From: 'Nostoc azollae' 0708
GTDB taxonomy: Bacteria; Cyanobacteriota; Cyanobacteriia; Cyanobacteriales; Nostocaceae
Assembly (NCBI RefSeq): GCF_000196515.1
Contig: NC_014248.1
Location: forward strand, 4,220,001-4,284,000
Direction: 5' to 3'
DNA length: 64,000 nt
The position numbers and the translations under genes are program-made. The notes beneath the pieces were generated by a model. It was given only the letters and a program-made list of their open reading frames with translations, was not told the DNA's origin and did no database searches. This document shows, piece by piece, positions 50,985 to 60,820 of the stretch (positions within the stretch are counted from its first letter, which is position 1; every line of letters starts with the position of its first letter).

Positions 50985-53700
50985 TTAAAGAAAGTCCTGA
51001 AAAGACTGTATAAGAATGCTTTCAGCCATCACGCTCCATCCTTTTTTTATTCTCAGAGCGTGCAAATTATCAAGACTTATCACTGACTTGAAATTCCAAA
51101 TATAATCACCAGTCAAATTGATATGCTTCCAACCCATAGGTAATAAATATTGTAAGTATTCCTCCGGGATAATCATCCCCTCGCATTTCAACCAATTTAC
51201 CGCATTCTCTAAATATACGTTATTCTATAATACTATTGCCATAATAGTCAAATTCAAACCACTCGCAGGTAAAGACTGGTCTTCAAAAGAACGGTCACGC
51301 ACTTCTCCCAAACGGTGAAAGGAAACTGCCCTAGAAAGACAATTTTTGAGTTCCCCCTTGTTAAGTTCATTAGTAGCCTTAGGGCGCAAAATCGGGCTTT
51401 GTAACCAATTGAGAGTAAACAAAGTTCTTTCAACATAGAGTAACCCATCTAAAATATGAGTAGCATCTGTAATAGTTGCATTGATTACCTTGGTATGAAA
51501 AGGTGCATATTGGTCAGAAATATGAGTGTAAAAGGTAACGCCTCTATCATTTCCATATTTAGCATTGATCTCTTGATTAAACGAGTGAGGACCAGCTGCC
51601 TTCAATCTTTGTCCATCACTCGAAGAAGTTTTACCATCACCCCAGTAGGCAGAAAAAAGAACTTTGGTATGAAAATTAATCACATTTGCTAATCCCTTCG
51701 AGTAGTTTTCATCACGGATATACCAATCAGAAACCCAAGCCAAACGCTCACAAGTCAAACCAGGATATGCTTCTGCCATCTTGACTAAACCCAAGTTAAT
51801 CGCGTCAGACATAATAACACTAAACAAAGTAGTTTTATCTAATACCAATTCTCCTCTTTGTTGGTGTGTAAAATATTGAGTGAAACTAGTCCAAGCACCA
51901 ACCTCAAAAAGTCAATCAGTCAGCTTAATTCTTAGTAACAAACCATAAACACGGTCGCGAAATTGAATAGCACCATCTGGTAGATTACTAGTAACAGCAC
52001 TAATAATTAATTTTCCTTTTTCAATCACCACACCTGGTAGTTCAGTTTTAGCAATTAGATAAGAAAAATGATCGAATTTCTCAAATAATAGAGTTGAACG
52101 TTGTTTTAAATAGGTGGTATATTCAGTGGTAATGGCTACTAGTATTTGATGATGCTCACCTATTTCTTGCCATTGTTTAGCTGGTAGTAGATAATCCTCA
52201 AAATCCTGATATTGATGGGAACCACTCACCAAAATATCCCCAGAACGCAAACCATCCCGGAATTCACTCAAAGCAGACATTTCATAATAATGACGGTTAA
52301 TCTTCCCATCATCAAAAACATACTTTGACCATTTGGGTTTGATAAAATCAACAGGTGCATCATCAGGTATATGACGACCATTAGTATCATTTAGCTATTT
52401 AATAATCTTCAAAGCTTTTACAACAGATGAAGTTGGATTACTAGCCTTAAAATCGACAAATGAGAGTAACTTGGGTGTATATCTACGTAATTGGGAGTAA
52501 CGTTTATCGAGTAAATCAAAATAATTAAAATTGGCAGGACGTGCCAACTCTTCTGCTTCTTCCACACTATTGACAAAATTATCCCAATTTAACACTGATT
52601 CAATTGTAGTGTATGCATCCCCTTGACCCTCTCTAGCATCAATCAAAGCAGTTCCAATTTGGCTATAGAGACGCACCTTTTCATTAATCGCTTTTCCATC
52701 CTGTTAAAATTTTTGGTTGGGTTGGTTTTCGCTACGACGGAACAATTTCCCCATCATTTTATCATGCATGGTAATTGCAGTATCAATTAATAATGATGCT
52801 GTTTCTAATAGGAAAGCGATGATGATTGTATACCTTCTTAAATCATCTAATCTGGCTATATGTGCAAGTGTCCTTTTCTGTCCCAATCGAGTTAATTGCA
52901 CCAAACTATTATGATCTACCTTTTATAAATATGAAGAATCTAATTTCAAGTCACGGATAAATTATAATTTTTCCAACACTTTTAAAAAGTTCTGGTAATT
53001 TGGTACACTTGGTGGTTGACGTAACCAAACTAAAGGTGTGCGGTTTTTATCAGGATTTAGAACCAATAAACCATCAATTTCTTTCTTTTAAATTGGTGTT
53101 AATTGTTGAGTAAGTTGCCAATAAAAGTTCTCTTGAGCGCCTCGTCTAGTTTCCCAACCCAGTCTTCCTACAGTAAATATACTAGGAAGAATGATCTGAC
53201 ACCGACGCATTTCTTCAATCATTGCTTTAACTAAGGCAATTCCCTTATCCATACTCCAAGCCAGTCGCATTAACCATTTGGAAACTTTTTTATAATGAGA
53301 TATACTAAAAGATACATAGCCAAAAATTTGTTGAATTTCAGCTAGATGGTCCCATCGAGTTGTATCCCGTACTCCATAATCTTTAATGACTTTAAGTTTA
53401 ACATCTATTAGGTTTAACATCTAGTTGCAAAGCTATATAAGATAAGACAGTCTTTGGGACTTTTCCTCCTAACTCCCATACCCGACTTGGAAAACGTAAA
53501 TAACATAATCAGACTGCAAATCCTAACCGATTAGGTACGCGACGGCGACAATTGATATCTTTTAGGTCATCAGAGTTTAAGATGTAGTGACGAGCTATAT
53601 CTCTAGCACTAATATCTGTGGGTATTTCTCTAAATTGTCTTCTTTATTCGGGAGATAGTAATTCACGGGTAGCCAAATTTTTAGAGCTGTATATTTATTT
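50985..53700 (-). pseudogene. tnpA: Tn3-family transposase TnpA, multiply broken
   Basis: Pieces in order on the minus strand: NLATRELLSPE (53690), DINCRRRVPNRLGFAV (53560), the DUF4158 region with LAEIQQIFGYVSFSISHYKK (53300), LGQKRTLAHIARLDDLRRYT (52870), WDNFVNSVEEAEELARPANF (52600), FRDGLRSGDILVSGSHQYQD (52230), the DDE_Tnp_Tn3 core with SDAINLGLVKMAEAYPGLTC, GDGKTSSSDGQRLKAAGPHS and YGNDRGVTFYTHISDQYAPF (51225-51848), and the C-terminal GWKHINLTGDYIWNFKSV (51110). At least seven stops or frameshifts. The total span equals about 900 codons, the usual TnpA size. Confidence 0.85.
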
Positions 53701-53716
53701 TCGAGAATGAAGAACC

Positions 53717-54172
53717 TTACGGTTGTTTATAGGATTGTCCACAATACGGACAGAACCTAAATGTCAACAACATGATAGGTTCGTTGCAACTTCTACATCG
53801 CGAACGCAAGCTTGTACCGTAAGCAAAGCAATATTTTGAGCGGAGTGAAGTCCACATAGGATCAGGTGCCGTCCCTGGTATCCAACATTGGGGACAATAT
53901 TTGAGTGCAGTTACCGTTTCTAGGGGTATTTGTTTGACGACAGCATCTAAGTACTCCTGGGGGATAGGAAGAGCAGCAGCCAATGCAGAACGACATTCTT
54001 AGCTAAGTTGGGATGTTGCACCTGATTTAATTTTACGTATAGTTTAAATATGTATACCTGCTCCGATACTTAATTTCAATTGTGTTAAACGCATAGAATC
54101 ACTAACCCGTTGAATATACTGTCCCAACGGCTCAGATGGGTTTGGAGCCACATCTGCAATAGATACATTCAT
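53717..54172 (-). pseudogene. HTH plus zinc-ribbon protein of the Tn3 element, two nonsense codons
   Basis: One frame of 152 codons from the ATG at 54172: MNVSIADVAPNPSEPLGQYI, RVSDSMRLTQLKLSIGAGIH, TAA, TIRKIKSGATSQL, stop (near 54000), then ALAAALPIPQEYLDAVVKQI and a Cys-rich part (CPQCWIPG, CFAYG, CRSC, CPYCGQSY). An XRE-like N-terminal HTH with C-terminal zinc ribbons suggests a DNA-binding regulator or accessory protein of the transposon. I have no family name for it. Confidence 0.6.
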
Positions 54173-54264
54173 AAAAGTATTGCTATTTTTATTACTTGTT
54201 TTTATTAATTAAAATATACTACTATGTGTAGTACATATTAATTAATTCATATTTTTATAAAAAT
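54173..54264. promoter_or_regulatory. Candidate recombination/promoter region of the Tn3 element
   Basis: 92 bp between the divergent HTH gene and the tyrosine recombinase. It contains TACTAC-TATGT-GTAGTA (54217-54233), an inverted repeat with a 5-base spacer like a tyrosine-recombinase core site, in very AT-rich DNA with further short repeats. A role as the internal resolution site is inferred from position and symmetry. Confidence 0.5.
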
Positions 54265-55162
54265 ATGACTATTACTTTAGCCGTATTAATTACACGTTTT
54301 TTAGATAGACCGGGATTATAACTAATTCAATTATTCGTAGCTATGAGTCCATTTTTATACCATTGCTTCAGCTTTATCGGGGTCTGTCCATAGAGATTGT
54401 CGAGCGAGAAATATTAGTTGCATATTTAAATGATTTAAAGCAGGCCAAATTTACAACTCACCACAAGCATCAGGCAGTAGTTACCACCTTATTCAACTTT
54501 GCTATTGAGCAGGGCTATATTAGAGCAAATCCAATTTCTCAATTGAAATGACGTAAACCAGATTGGGAAAAGGGAGAACATAATTCAGATGGAGAAGTAC
54601 GTTATTTAACAGTAGTACAATTAAGTCTTTTATTCCAAATGACTAAATCCGATGCTCCTTTGGATGTATTGGTGCATTTATTACATAGTACTGGAGCCAG
54701 AATTTCCGAGATATTGGCTTTGCATTTATCCGACGTATATCTTCAAAATTGGAAATTCCAAGTGATAGGTAAACGGAATAAATAACGCTCGTGTTTTTAT
54801 AGTGAAAATATTGTTAATTATCTAAATAATTACCTTAAATATTACAGGCATCCAAGTATCAGCGCATTATTTACTGCCAAACAGCCTTTTACCAAGGAAG
54901 TTCCGCGTTTATCGCAACTGCGTATAAATCCTTGGTGGACTTGATTGATGGTACTCCAGAGTTACAAGGGATTCGTTTTCATGATTTAAGGCACACTTTT
55001 GGTACGGAATGCGTTGGTTTGATGGGTATTCACGACCTGCGTGCACTTATTATGGGTCATGAGACAATCCAAATGACTTTACGCTACTCAAAAGTAAATT
55101 CTAAACGTGCAGAAGAAGTGGCGCAAGCAGTGTTTGAAAAAATTGCTACTTACGGTTATTAA
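54265..55162 (+). pseudogene. Tyrosine recombinase (TnpI-like) of the Tn3 element, broken
   Basis: Start MTITLAVLITRFLDRPGL, stop, frameshift to LSIEIVEREILVAYLNDLKQ and FNFAIEQGYIRANPISQLK (core-binding domain), a stop at 54551, then the catalytic domain: HLLHSTGARISEILALHLSD (first Arg), a stop near 54783, GIRFHDLRHTFGTECVGLMG (His-x-x-Arg) and MGHETIQMTLRYSKV (His and Tyr). All catalytic residues are visible but in broken frames. It would resolve cointegrates at the adjacent core site. Confidence 0.75.
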
Positions 55163-55403
55163 ATATTGATTTGATAGTGAATTAAGTAAATTAGGGGTAA
55201 AGACTAAAGGTGCTAAATTCTGAATAGGTAAAAAGTATGGGTATTACTCTTTAACTGTAAACTGAGTCATCCTCCAGTCCATCTTCATGGATTTTTTGGA
55301 AGAATTGTTTTGTGGCAATAGCTGAAAGCTAACTATCACAAAACTTTCAGCACTTCTCTTAGTTCCTTAGCGTACAATTATCCCATTTTGGCACAGTCTA
55401 GCC

Positions 55404-55492
55404 TCATGTGCCTGAGATACACCAAAGTTAAAATTATTTGTTCCGAGATAGATAATTTAGGTTTACATCCACCTCCACCTGCAATGATTCAG
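55404..55492 (-). pseudogene. IS5-family transposase, middle part between Tn3 and IS66 insertions
   Basis: On the minus strand this reads AGGGGCKPKLSISEQIILTL-VYLRHM and joins directly to TTFQLLGIQFG at 50943 after removing the Tn3 element. On its upstream side it is cut by IS66 copy 2. Confidence 0.7.
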
Positions 55493-56986
55493 GTAAGGAT
55501 TCAGGTCTAAGGTAGAGGCATTAAAGAAGGTGTATGGAAAGCAGAGTGAACCATGGCTTTCATAGGTTGGTCAAGAAACTCAATTAGAGAAAGTGCTTGA
55601 GGACGACAAGTTTGTATAACGGTCAATAAATTGGCAGGATGTTGGAATAGCTCCAGAGAAAGAGAACCACCACAGACCTTTCGTTGTGTCACTCCTAAAC
55701 CTAACCTTAGTTCAGCTAAATTATGATCAAGGTCTATTGCCTAAGGAAGGTAAAAGTTTACCAGGTTCCCCTGGGGCTTGATCAATGAATGAATGGAAGA
55801 TTCAACTTTTGGTTGAAACTAGGATGGGCAAGTCAAGAATTCATGAAGGTTTTGGGTTTGTTGGAATAAAGGGTAGTTTTTAAAACCTTCATCTATGAGG
55901 TCCATGAATTTTGTGCCAATTTCTTGGTGATTGAAGCCAGGAATCTTGATTAGTGTCTTGAAGTGACGGGGTAGGGTAGATGTGCCTGACATTTCTGTTG
56001 AGCTGTGACCGGATAACCCTTATAGGCAGTAAAGTCATCAGAACTGAGTACACCAGAGTAACTTGAACCCACAATGGATTCTAATTCGCCAGGACAAGGA
56101 GTATCAGGACCCATGAAATAAAGGGAAGTCACTATTGGCGAAAATCCATAACTATTGTTTCACCCCTTTGAGTACCCAGGGTGTTTCATCCCCAAGGATA
56201 TGAGGCTGGGTTTGTTTTATCCACTGTTTGAGGCTATGAATACTTTGAGCCACTGGACCATCTATTCCTTCATTGGTACCTACTAATTTTCCCACTCCAA
56301 TTTCTATTTGACCCAGTTCCCACAACAACAAGTGTTGTTTTTCATAGGGTCAATGGCCCTAGTTATTGATCCATCCCAAAAAAGCTTGTAGTGTGATTCC
56401 TATATCTTGTCCCGGTACTATCTCTGGTGACCAGTGTACACTTTGTGTTTCCCCACACACACTGCATGCAAATCCACTTCCATTGGCCTGTCCACCAACT
56501 CCCCTACTTGTTGTGTTTCGATTTTTATTAGTTCGCCAAACAATTGCCCCTGACCTCACCATCCACACACTTGCCCTCCCACTATCTCAAATCTATTCTA
56601 TCTACTCCACCAAACACCTTTCTCCTTTTTCCCCTATGCCCTGGTTGTCCTCTTGGTTTCCGTTTTCGTGTCTGGTTTTCTTCTGGTTTCTCTTCTTGTT
56701 TGTTCTCGGTTTCTTTGAGGATGTCTCCCAAGGGTGGTTTGGATCATGTTATGGTCTCTAAATCTCTACTGACTTTGAGTTTCTCTATTTCTTTTTCCAG
56801 TTCTACTACTCTATTTGTTAGGTTCTCTATACTTTTCCCCTGGTTAATAATGATTTCTACCAGTTGCTCTGTTCCCAACTGCTTCAATATCTCTCTGTCT
56901 AGTTTTGGTGGCAGCTTCTTTTCCACAACTGCTATATTCTGCCTCTCCTATCACACTTGTCAATACCCCACCACCTGAATCCTTAC
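55493..56986 (-). mobile_element. IS66-family element, copy 2 (inactive)
   Basis: Ends GTAAGGATTCAGGTCTAAGG (55493) and its inverted partner CCACCACCTGAATCCTTAC (ending 56986). The minus-strand transposase has the same order as copy 1: LPPKLDREILKQLGTEQLVE (56926), a frameshift near 56740, KRKPGG-type basic region, SGFACSVCGETQSVHWSPEI (56430), ETPWVLKG, HRKVCGGSLSLELFQHPANL (55680) and LSLIEFLDQPMKAMVHSAF. Flanking GAATCA direct repeats suit the 8-bp IS66 target duplication imperfectly (TGATTC-AG / TGATTC-TC). Dead by frameshifts and stops. Confidence 0.8.
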
Positions 56987-57060
56987 TGATTCTCGTTTTT
57001 CTTGATTTTAATCAACCTTGTTTTTCATAGTGTAATTTTTCGGCATCTTCAATATTTTGT
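56987..57060 (-). pseudogene. IS5-family transposase, N-terminal remnant
   Basis: Minus-strand reading KQG-stop-LKSRKTRI joins to IAGGGGCKPKLS across IS66 copy 2 after removal of one copy of the repeat GAATCA. The start codon and most of the N-terminus are not recognisable further upstream. Confidence 0.55.
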
Positions 57061-57172
57061 AGTTCAACATATAAACCGTCCAATTAACCTCTGTATTTCT
57101 TTTTAATTCTCTTCAATCTAATTTCAGTACAACACCCATTTTTGGGTGTTAAAAATCTATCCTCATTTCCTT

Positions 57173-57367
57173 TTACCATAGATTATTACTATTTTGGAGA
57201 TGTCTATTTGACCATTTACCAATAAATGAATCGTTGAGAATTTCTAGTTGAGTTAGTTGCTCAATCATGGCTTTAATTAGGTCTGAGAGTTGACAATGAT
57301 GAGTTTGGGTTAGTTGTTGTATTTTGTCATAAGTTTCTTGATCCAGTTCTAGTTCTATTCTTTTCAT
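57173..57367 (-). CDS. Small ribbon-helix-helix-type protein, 64 aa
   Basis: MKRIELELDQETYDKIQQLT has the short beta-strand then helix of CopG/RHH proteins, followed by HHCQLSDLIKAMIEQLTQLE (second helix). It resembles antitoxin N-termini or a short DNA-binding regulator. The C-terminus (FIGKWSNRHLQNSNNLW) could bind a toxin, but no partner toxin ORF is adjacent. It sits between the IS nest and the glutaredoxin gene with its own promoter region. Moderate confidence that it is a real gene. Confidence 0.6.
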   Translation of the reverse strand: MKRIELELDQETYDKIQQLTQTHHCQLSDLIKAMIEQLTQLEILNDSFIGKWSNRHLQNSNNLW

Positions 57368-57509
57368 AATTCAAATACTATTTGAATATAGATGTATTGT
57401 TATACTAGCATTGTTATGACATTGTTATGAGGTGTTTTTCCTATTCTCAATCTAATCAAAGTTGAATCCCTACCCCAACAAAACACACAAACAATTAACT
57501 ACCAACATT

Positions 57510-57797
57510 ATGCGAATTATCCTCTACAGTAAACCTGGTTGCCATCTCTGTGAAGGCTTGCAAGAAAAGCTAGAACAAATCCAAAACCTCAACATCGAGT
57601 TGGAAATACGTGATATTACTAGCAGTGAAGCTTGCTTTGAAGCGTATCAATATGAAGTCCCTGTACTGTATCTAGCAGAGGATGAAACAGAGACTTTACA
57701 ACCTATTCTCCGTCCATCTCCTCGCGCTAATGTCAAGCAATTGGAACAACTTCTATGGAAATATATTTCCAATACAGAAAAAAATAATGCAAAATAA
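57510..57797 (+). CDS. Glutaredoxin-family thiol-disulfide protein, 95 aa
   Basis: MRIILYSKPGCHLCEGLQEK has the thioredoxin-fold opening with a CxxC motif (CHLC, residues 11-14), and YEVPVLYLAED carries the cis-proline (residue about 55). This is the glutaredoxin 2-like (DUF836) family. The frame is open upstream to 57462, but the ATG at 57510 fits the family. It lies 32 bp upstream of murE on the same strand. It is a cytoplasmic redox protein with unknown partner. Confidence 0.85.
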   Translation: MRIILYSKPGCHLCEGLQEKLEQIQNLNIELEIRDITSSEACFEAYQYEVPVLYLAEDETETLQPILRPSPRANVKQLEQLLWKYISNTEKNNAK

Positions 57798-57829
57798 GCG
57801 CAAGGTAAGCTTGCGGCGAGGTGTGGTAT

Positions 57830-59314
57830 ATGAAATTACGGGAATTATTAGCGGCTGTAGACGGTGTAGAATATCCAAAGACTGGGGATGTGGAAGTTGA
57901 CGGTATTAAAACTAACTCCGATGATTGCGGTGCTGGAGATTTGTTTATTGGAATACCGGGAACAAGGGTTGATGGTGGAGAATTTTGGCAAAGTGCTTTA
58001 GCTTCTGGTGCGGTTGCGGCTATTGTCTCCCCTGAAGCTGTGCAGAAAAATCCCCCTACACCGGAATCTTTGGTAATTAGTGCCAGTAATATGAATAAAG
58101 CCTGCGCTCAAATTTCTGCGGCTTTTTACGGTTATCCTGGACAACAACTCAGAATGCTGGGTGTGACCGGCACGAATGGTAAAACTACAACTACCCATCT
58201 GATTGAATATTTTCTGACCAAGGTTAATTTGCCTGCTGCTTTGTTAGGAACTCTTTACACTCGCTGGCCTGGTTTTTCCCAAACTGCAGCTTTTACTACT
58301 CCTTTTGCGGTGGATTTGCAGCAGCGTTTAGCACAAGCTGTTGACGCTGGGTGTGAGTTTGGGGTGATGGAAGTCAGTTCCCATGCTTTAGCGCAGGATC
58401 GGGTTTTTGGTTGTCCCTTTGAGGTGGCTGTATTCACTAATCTTACCCAAGACCACCTTGACTATCACCAGGATATGGAGGACTATTTTGGGGCGAAGGC
58501 GTTGTTATTTAGCCCTGATTATCTCCAAGGACGGGCAATTATTAATGCTGATGATGAATATGGTCAACGGTTAATTACTGGGTTAAGTAAAGAAAGAGTT
58601 TGGACTTACAGCGTTAATAATCATCACGCAGATTTGCGGATGAGTGATTTAAATTATCAGCCAATTGGTGTCAGCGGGATTTTACATACTCCCAAGGGTG
58701 ATGTGGCTTTTAGTTCTCCTTTGGTTGGACAATATAATTTAGAAAATCTTTTGGCTGCTGTTGCTGCTGTTTTACATCTGGGTTTAGATTTGCAATTGGT
58801 AGCAAATGCGATTTCTAAGTTTACTGGTGTTCCGGGAAGGATGGAACGGGTGCAAATCTCTCATAATAAGGATGTTAGCGTGATTGTGGATTATGCTCAC
58901 ACTCCTGATAGCCTGGGTAATTTACTGAAATCAGTTCGTGCTTTTATACCTGGAAGAATAATTTGTGTGTTTGGTTGTGGGGGCGATCGCGATCGCACAA
59001 AACGTCCGAAAATGGGTAAAATTGCGGCTGAACTTGCTGATATAGCTGTCGTGACATCCGATAATCCCCGCACTGAAGACCCAGAAAGGATTATAGAGGA
59101 TATTTTGGCGGGTATTCCTGATACATTGCAACCAATGGTAATTTGCGATCGCGCTACGGCGATTCGTGCTGCTATCCTGGAAGCTAAACCCGGTGATGGT
59201 GTATTATTAGCAGGTAAAGGCCACGAAGATTATCAAATTCTGGGTACTGAAAAAATCCACTTTGATGACCGAGAACAAGCACGGGAAGCTCTACAGGCCA
59301 GAATCTCGATTTAA
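57830..59314 (+). CDS. murE: UDP-MurNAc-tripeptide synthetase MurE, 494 aa
   Basis: Adds meso-diaminopimelate to UDP-MurNAc-L-Ala-D-Glu in murein synthesis. Visible: substrate domain (YPKTGDVEVDGIKTNSDDCG), ATP loop GVTGTNGKTTTTHLIEYFL, the carbamoylated-Lys region YFGAKALLF, DNPRTEDPE (the meso-DAP-recognising DNPR motif) and GHEDYQILGTEKIHFDDREQ near the end. The ORF is open from 57821, but MKLRELLAAVD at 57830 is the usual start. No lesion is visible. HIP1 sites occur at 58984 and 59147. Confidence 0.93.
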   Translation: MKLRELLAAVDGVEYPKTGDVEVDGIKTNSDDCGAGDLFIGIPGTRVDGGEFWQSALASGAVAAIVSPEAVQKNPPTPESLVISASNMNKACAQISAAFYGYPGQQLRMLGVTGTNGKTTTTHLIEYFLTKVNLPAALLGTLYTRWPGFSQTAAFTTPFAVDLQQRLAQAVDAGCEFGVMEVSSHALAQDRVFGCPFEVAVFTNLTQDHLDYHQDMEDYFGAKALLFSPDYLQGRAIINADDEYGQRLITGLSKERVWTYSVNNHHADLRMSDLNYQPIGVSGILHTPKGDVAFSSPLVGQYNLENLLAAVAAVLHLGLDLQLVANAISKFTGVPGRMERVQISHNKDVSVIVDYAHTPDSLGNLLKSVRAFIPGRIICVFGCGGDRDRTKRPKMGKIAAELADIAVVTSDNPRTEDPERIIEDILAGIPDTLQPMVICDRATAIRAAILEAKPGDGVLLAGKGHEDYQILGTEKIHFDDREQAREALQARISI

Positions 59315-59429
59315 GCATAAAACTGTTGAAAGATGAGAAGCAACCAGAAATCAGTTAGATTAACTAAAGAGTTGCCAAGAATTTAGTTCCTGAAAAGTCT
59401 GCTTGATTTGAGTCATTAGAGGGACAAAT

Positions 59430-59951
59430 ATGCCAAGAACACAGAAAAATGATAACTTTGTTGACAAGTCCTTTACCGTTATGGCCGACTTAATCCTCAA
59501 ACTGCTGCCAACCAACAGAAAAGCTAAGGAAGCATTTGTATATTATCGAGATGGGATGTCAGCCCAGGCAGAAGGTGAATATGCCGAAGCATTGGATTAC
59601 TATGAAGAAGCCCTGACTCTAGAGGAAGATACCAACGACAGGAGTTATATATTCTACAATATGGGGTTGATTTATGCTAGTAATGGTGATCATGATAAAG
59701 CTTTAGAATACTATCACCAAGCTGTTGAATTGAATCCTCGTCTACCCCAAGCCTTAAATAACATCGCTGTGATTTATCACTTCAAAGGTGAAAAAGCCAA
59801 GGAAGAAGGAGATAACGACGCTGGAGAAGCACTGTTTGACCAAGCCGCAGATTATTGGGTGAGAGCAATTCGCATGGCTCCCAATAATTACATTGAAGCC
59901 CAAAACTGGTTAAAAACCACCAGGCGATCGCAAATTGACGTATTCTTTTAA
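59430..59951 (+). CDS. ycf3: Photosystem I assembly protein Ycf3, 173 aa
   Basis: Matches Ycf3 in length and sequence: [20 protein letters not shown] start, three TPR repeats (about residues 35-68, 72-105, 120-153, e.g. [20 protein letters not shown] and [20 protein letters not shown]) and the C-terminal [11 protein letters not shown]. It assembles PsaA/PsaB at the thylakoid membrane as a soluble chaperone. The ribosome binding site GAGGGAC precedes the ATG. It is an indicator of cyanobacterial or plastid origin. No lesion is visible. Confidence 0.95.
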   Translation: MPRTQKNDNFVDKSFTVMADLILKLLPTNRKAKEAFVYYRDGMSAQAEGEYAEALDYYEEALTLEEDTNDRSYIFYNMGLIYASNGDHDKALEYYHQAVELNPRLPQALNNIAVIYHFKGEKAKEEGDNDAGEALFDQAADYWVRAIRMAPNNYIEAQNWLKTTRRSQIDVFF

Positions 59952-60095
59952 CTAATTGGTGATTGGTAATTGGTAATTGGTAATTGGTAAATAATTATTA
60001 TTCTATTCACTATTATCTCTTAACTGTCACCTACTCCCTACTCCCTACTCCCTACTCCCTACTCCCTACTCCCTACTCCCTACTCCCTACTCCCT
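59952..60095. repeat. Two heptamer tandem repeats upstream of gatC
   Basis: First array: ATTGGTA repeated about five times at 59954-59990. Second array: CTCCCTA repeated about nine times at 60031-60095, ending just five bases before the gatC ATG. Both are short tandemly repeated heptamers of the cyanobacterial type. Confidence 0.9.
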
Positions 60096-60099
60096 GACA

Positions 60100-60390
60100 A
60101 TGATAGATCGTGAACAAGTCCACAAAGTCGCTAATCTGGCTCGGTTAGAACTGACACCAGATGAAGAGGAAAAATTTACTACCCAACTCGGTACTATTTT
60201 GGAGTATATCGAGCAACTCAGTGAACTTGATGTCACTGATGTACTTCCTACAACCAGAGCAATTGATGTGAGTAATATAACACGAGAGGATAAATTACAA
60301 CCCTATCCTGATATAGAAGCTATCCTTCGCAGCTCACCTGAACAGGAAGGTGAATTTTTCAAAGTTCCTAAAATACTCAACACTGACTAA
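60100..60390 (+). CDS. gatC: Asp-tRNA(Asn)/Glu-tRNA(Gln) amidotransferase subunit C, 96 aa
   Basis: [20 protein letters not shown] has the GatC opening helix and [20 protein letters not shown] the second helix. The conserved [20 protein letters not shown] and the C-terminal EFFKVPKIL complete the family. GatC links GatA and GatB, stabilising the heterotrimer that amidates mischarged tRNAs. Upstream there is no Shine-Dalgarno because the heptamer array lies there. The start is the only suitable ATG. No lesion is visible. Confidence 0.92.
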   Translation: MIDREQVHKVANLARLELTPDEEEKFTTQLGTILEYIEQLSELDVTDVLPTTRAIDVSNITREDKLQPYPDIEAILRSSPEQEGEFFKVPKILNTD

Positions 60391-60473
60391 ATAGCAGTTA
60401 AAATCAAAATTTCTGTGGGGTGGAAAAGATTCCCGCCCTAATTTTTACTGATTAGATTTGATTGTATGACCCT

Positions 60474-60498
60474 ACAAAAAAACCTGCTTTCGCAGGCA
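60474..60498 (-). terminator. Rho-independent terminator of the 53-aa gene
   Basis: On the minus strand: GCCTGC-GAAA-GCAGGTTTTTTTG, a perfect short stem, GNRA-like GAAA loop and seven T residues, about 47 bases after the stop of the minus-strand gene at 60544-60705. Confidence 0.85.
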
Positions 60499-60543
60499 TA
60501 GACAGAACAAAACCATGAACTCTAAAGATTTTACTTTAGCGCG

Positions 60544-60705
60544 TTAGCTATAATAAGCCTGTTCCGCTTCTAATTGACGAACTAGCTTGTCGTCACCTTT
60601 AGCTTTGGCTACTTCTAAACGGTGTTCTACGCTTTTTTGAATATTCTGTCTGTGTGCTTCGTCGGCTCTTTGAATTGATTGTAGTCTATTGCTACTCATT
60701 GCCAT
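60544..60705 (-). CDS. Small conserved cyanobacterial-type protein, 53 aa
   Basis: Too short for typical ORF listings but well supported: ATG at 60705 with an AGAGG site shortly upstream (AAAGAGGTT-ATG), a clean frame of 53 codons (MAMSSNRLQSIQRADEAHRQ, QKSVEHRLEVAKAKGDDKLV, QLEAEQAYYS) and a perfect terminator. The second ATG (60699) is an alternative. The product is charged, probably all-helical, and has no membrane segment. I recognise no family function. It diverges from the SAM adenosyltransferase-like gene. Confidence 0.75.
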   Translation of the reverse strand: MAMSSNRLQSIQRADEAHRQNIQKSVEHRLEVAKAKGDDKLVRQLEAEQAYYS

Positions 60706-60820
60706 AACCTCTTTATGTTTATTTTTATGTCATGTATAACATAACATGTATTTTGTAGCTGTTATTACAGAAGATAATAAGATTATCTATATTAATAATC
60801 AAGGCTTGTTTCAGGAACAA

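Larger units (their letters stand above)
50944..55403. mobile_element. Tn3-family transposon (inactive), 4460 bp
   Basis: Terminal inverted repeats of about 38 bp: GGCTAGACTGTACCAAAACG at 50944 and GGCTAGACTGTGCCAAAATG read from 55403, both continuing to GTAC(C/G)CTAAGGA. The target duplication is TCATG (50939-50943 = 55404-55408). Contents: minus-strand tnpA pseudogene, minus-strand HTH/zinc-ribbon gene, a 92-bp control region and a plus-strand tyrosine recombinase pseudogene. This architecture (tyrosine recombinase instead of a serine resolvase) resembles the Tn4430 subgroup. Confidence 0.85.

Noticed and set aside
60031-60095. The regular repeats could suggest a CRISPR array
   Set aside because: The unit is only 7 bases with no spacers; this is a heptamer tandem array, not repeat-spacer structure.
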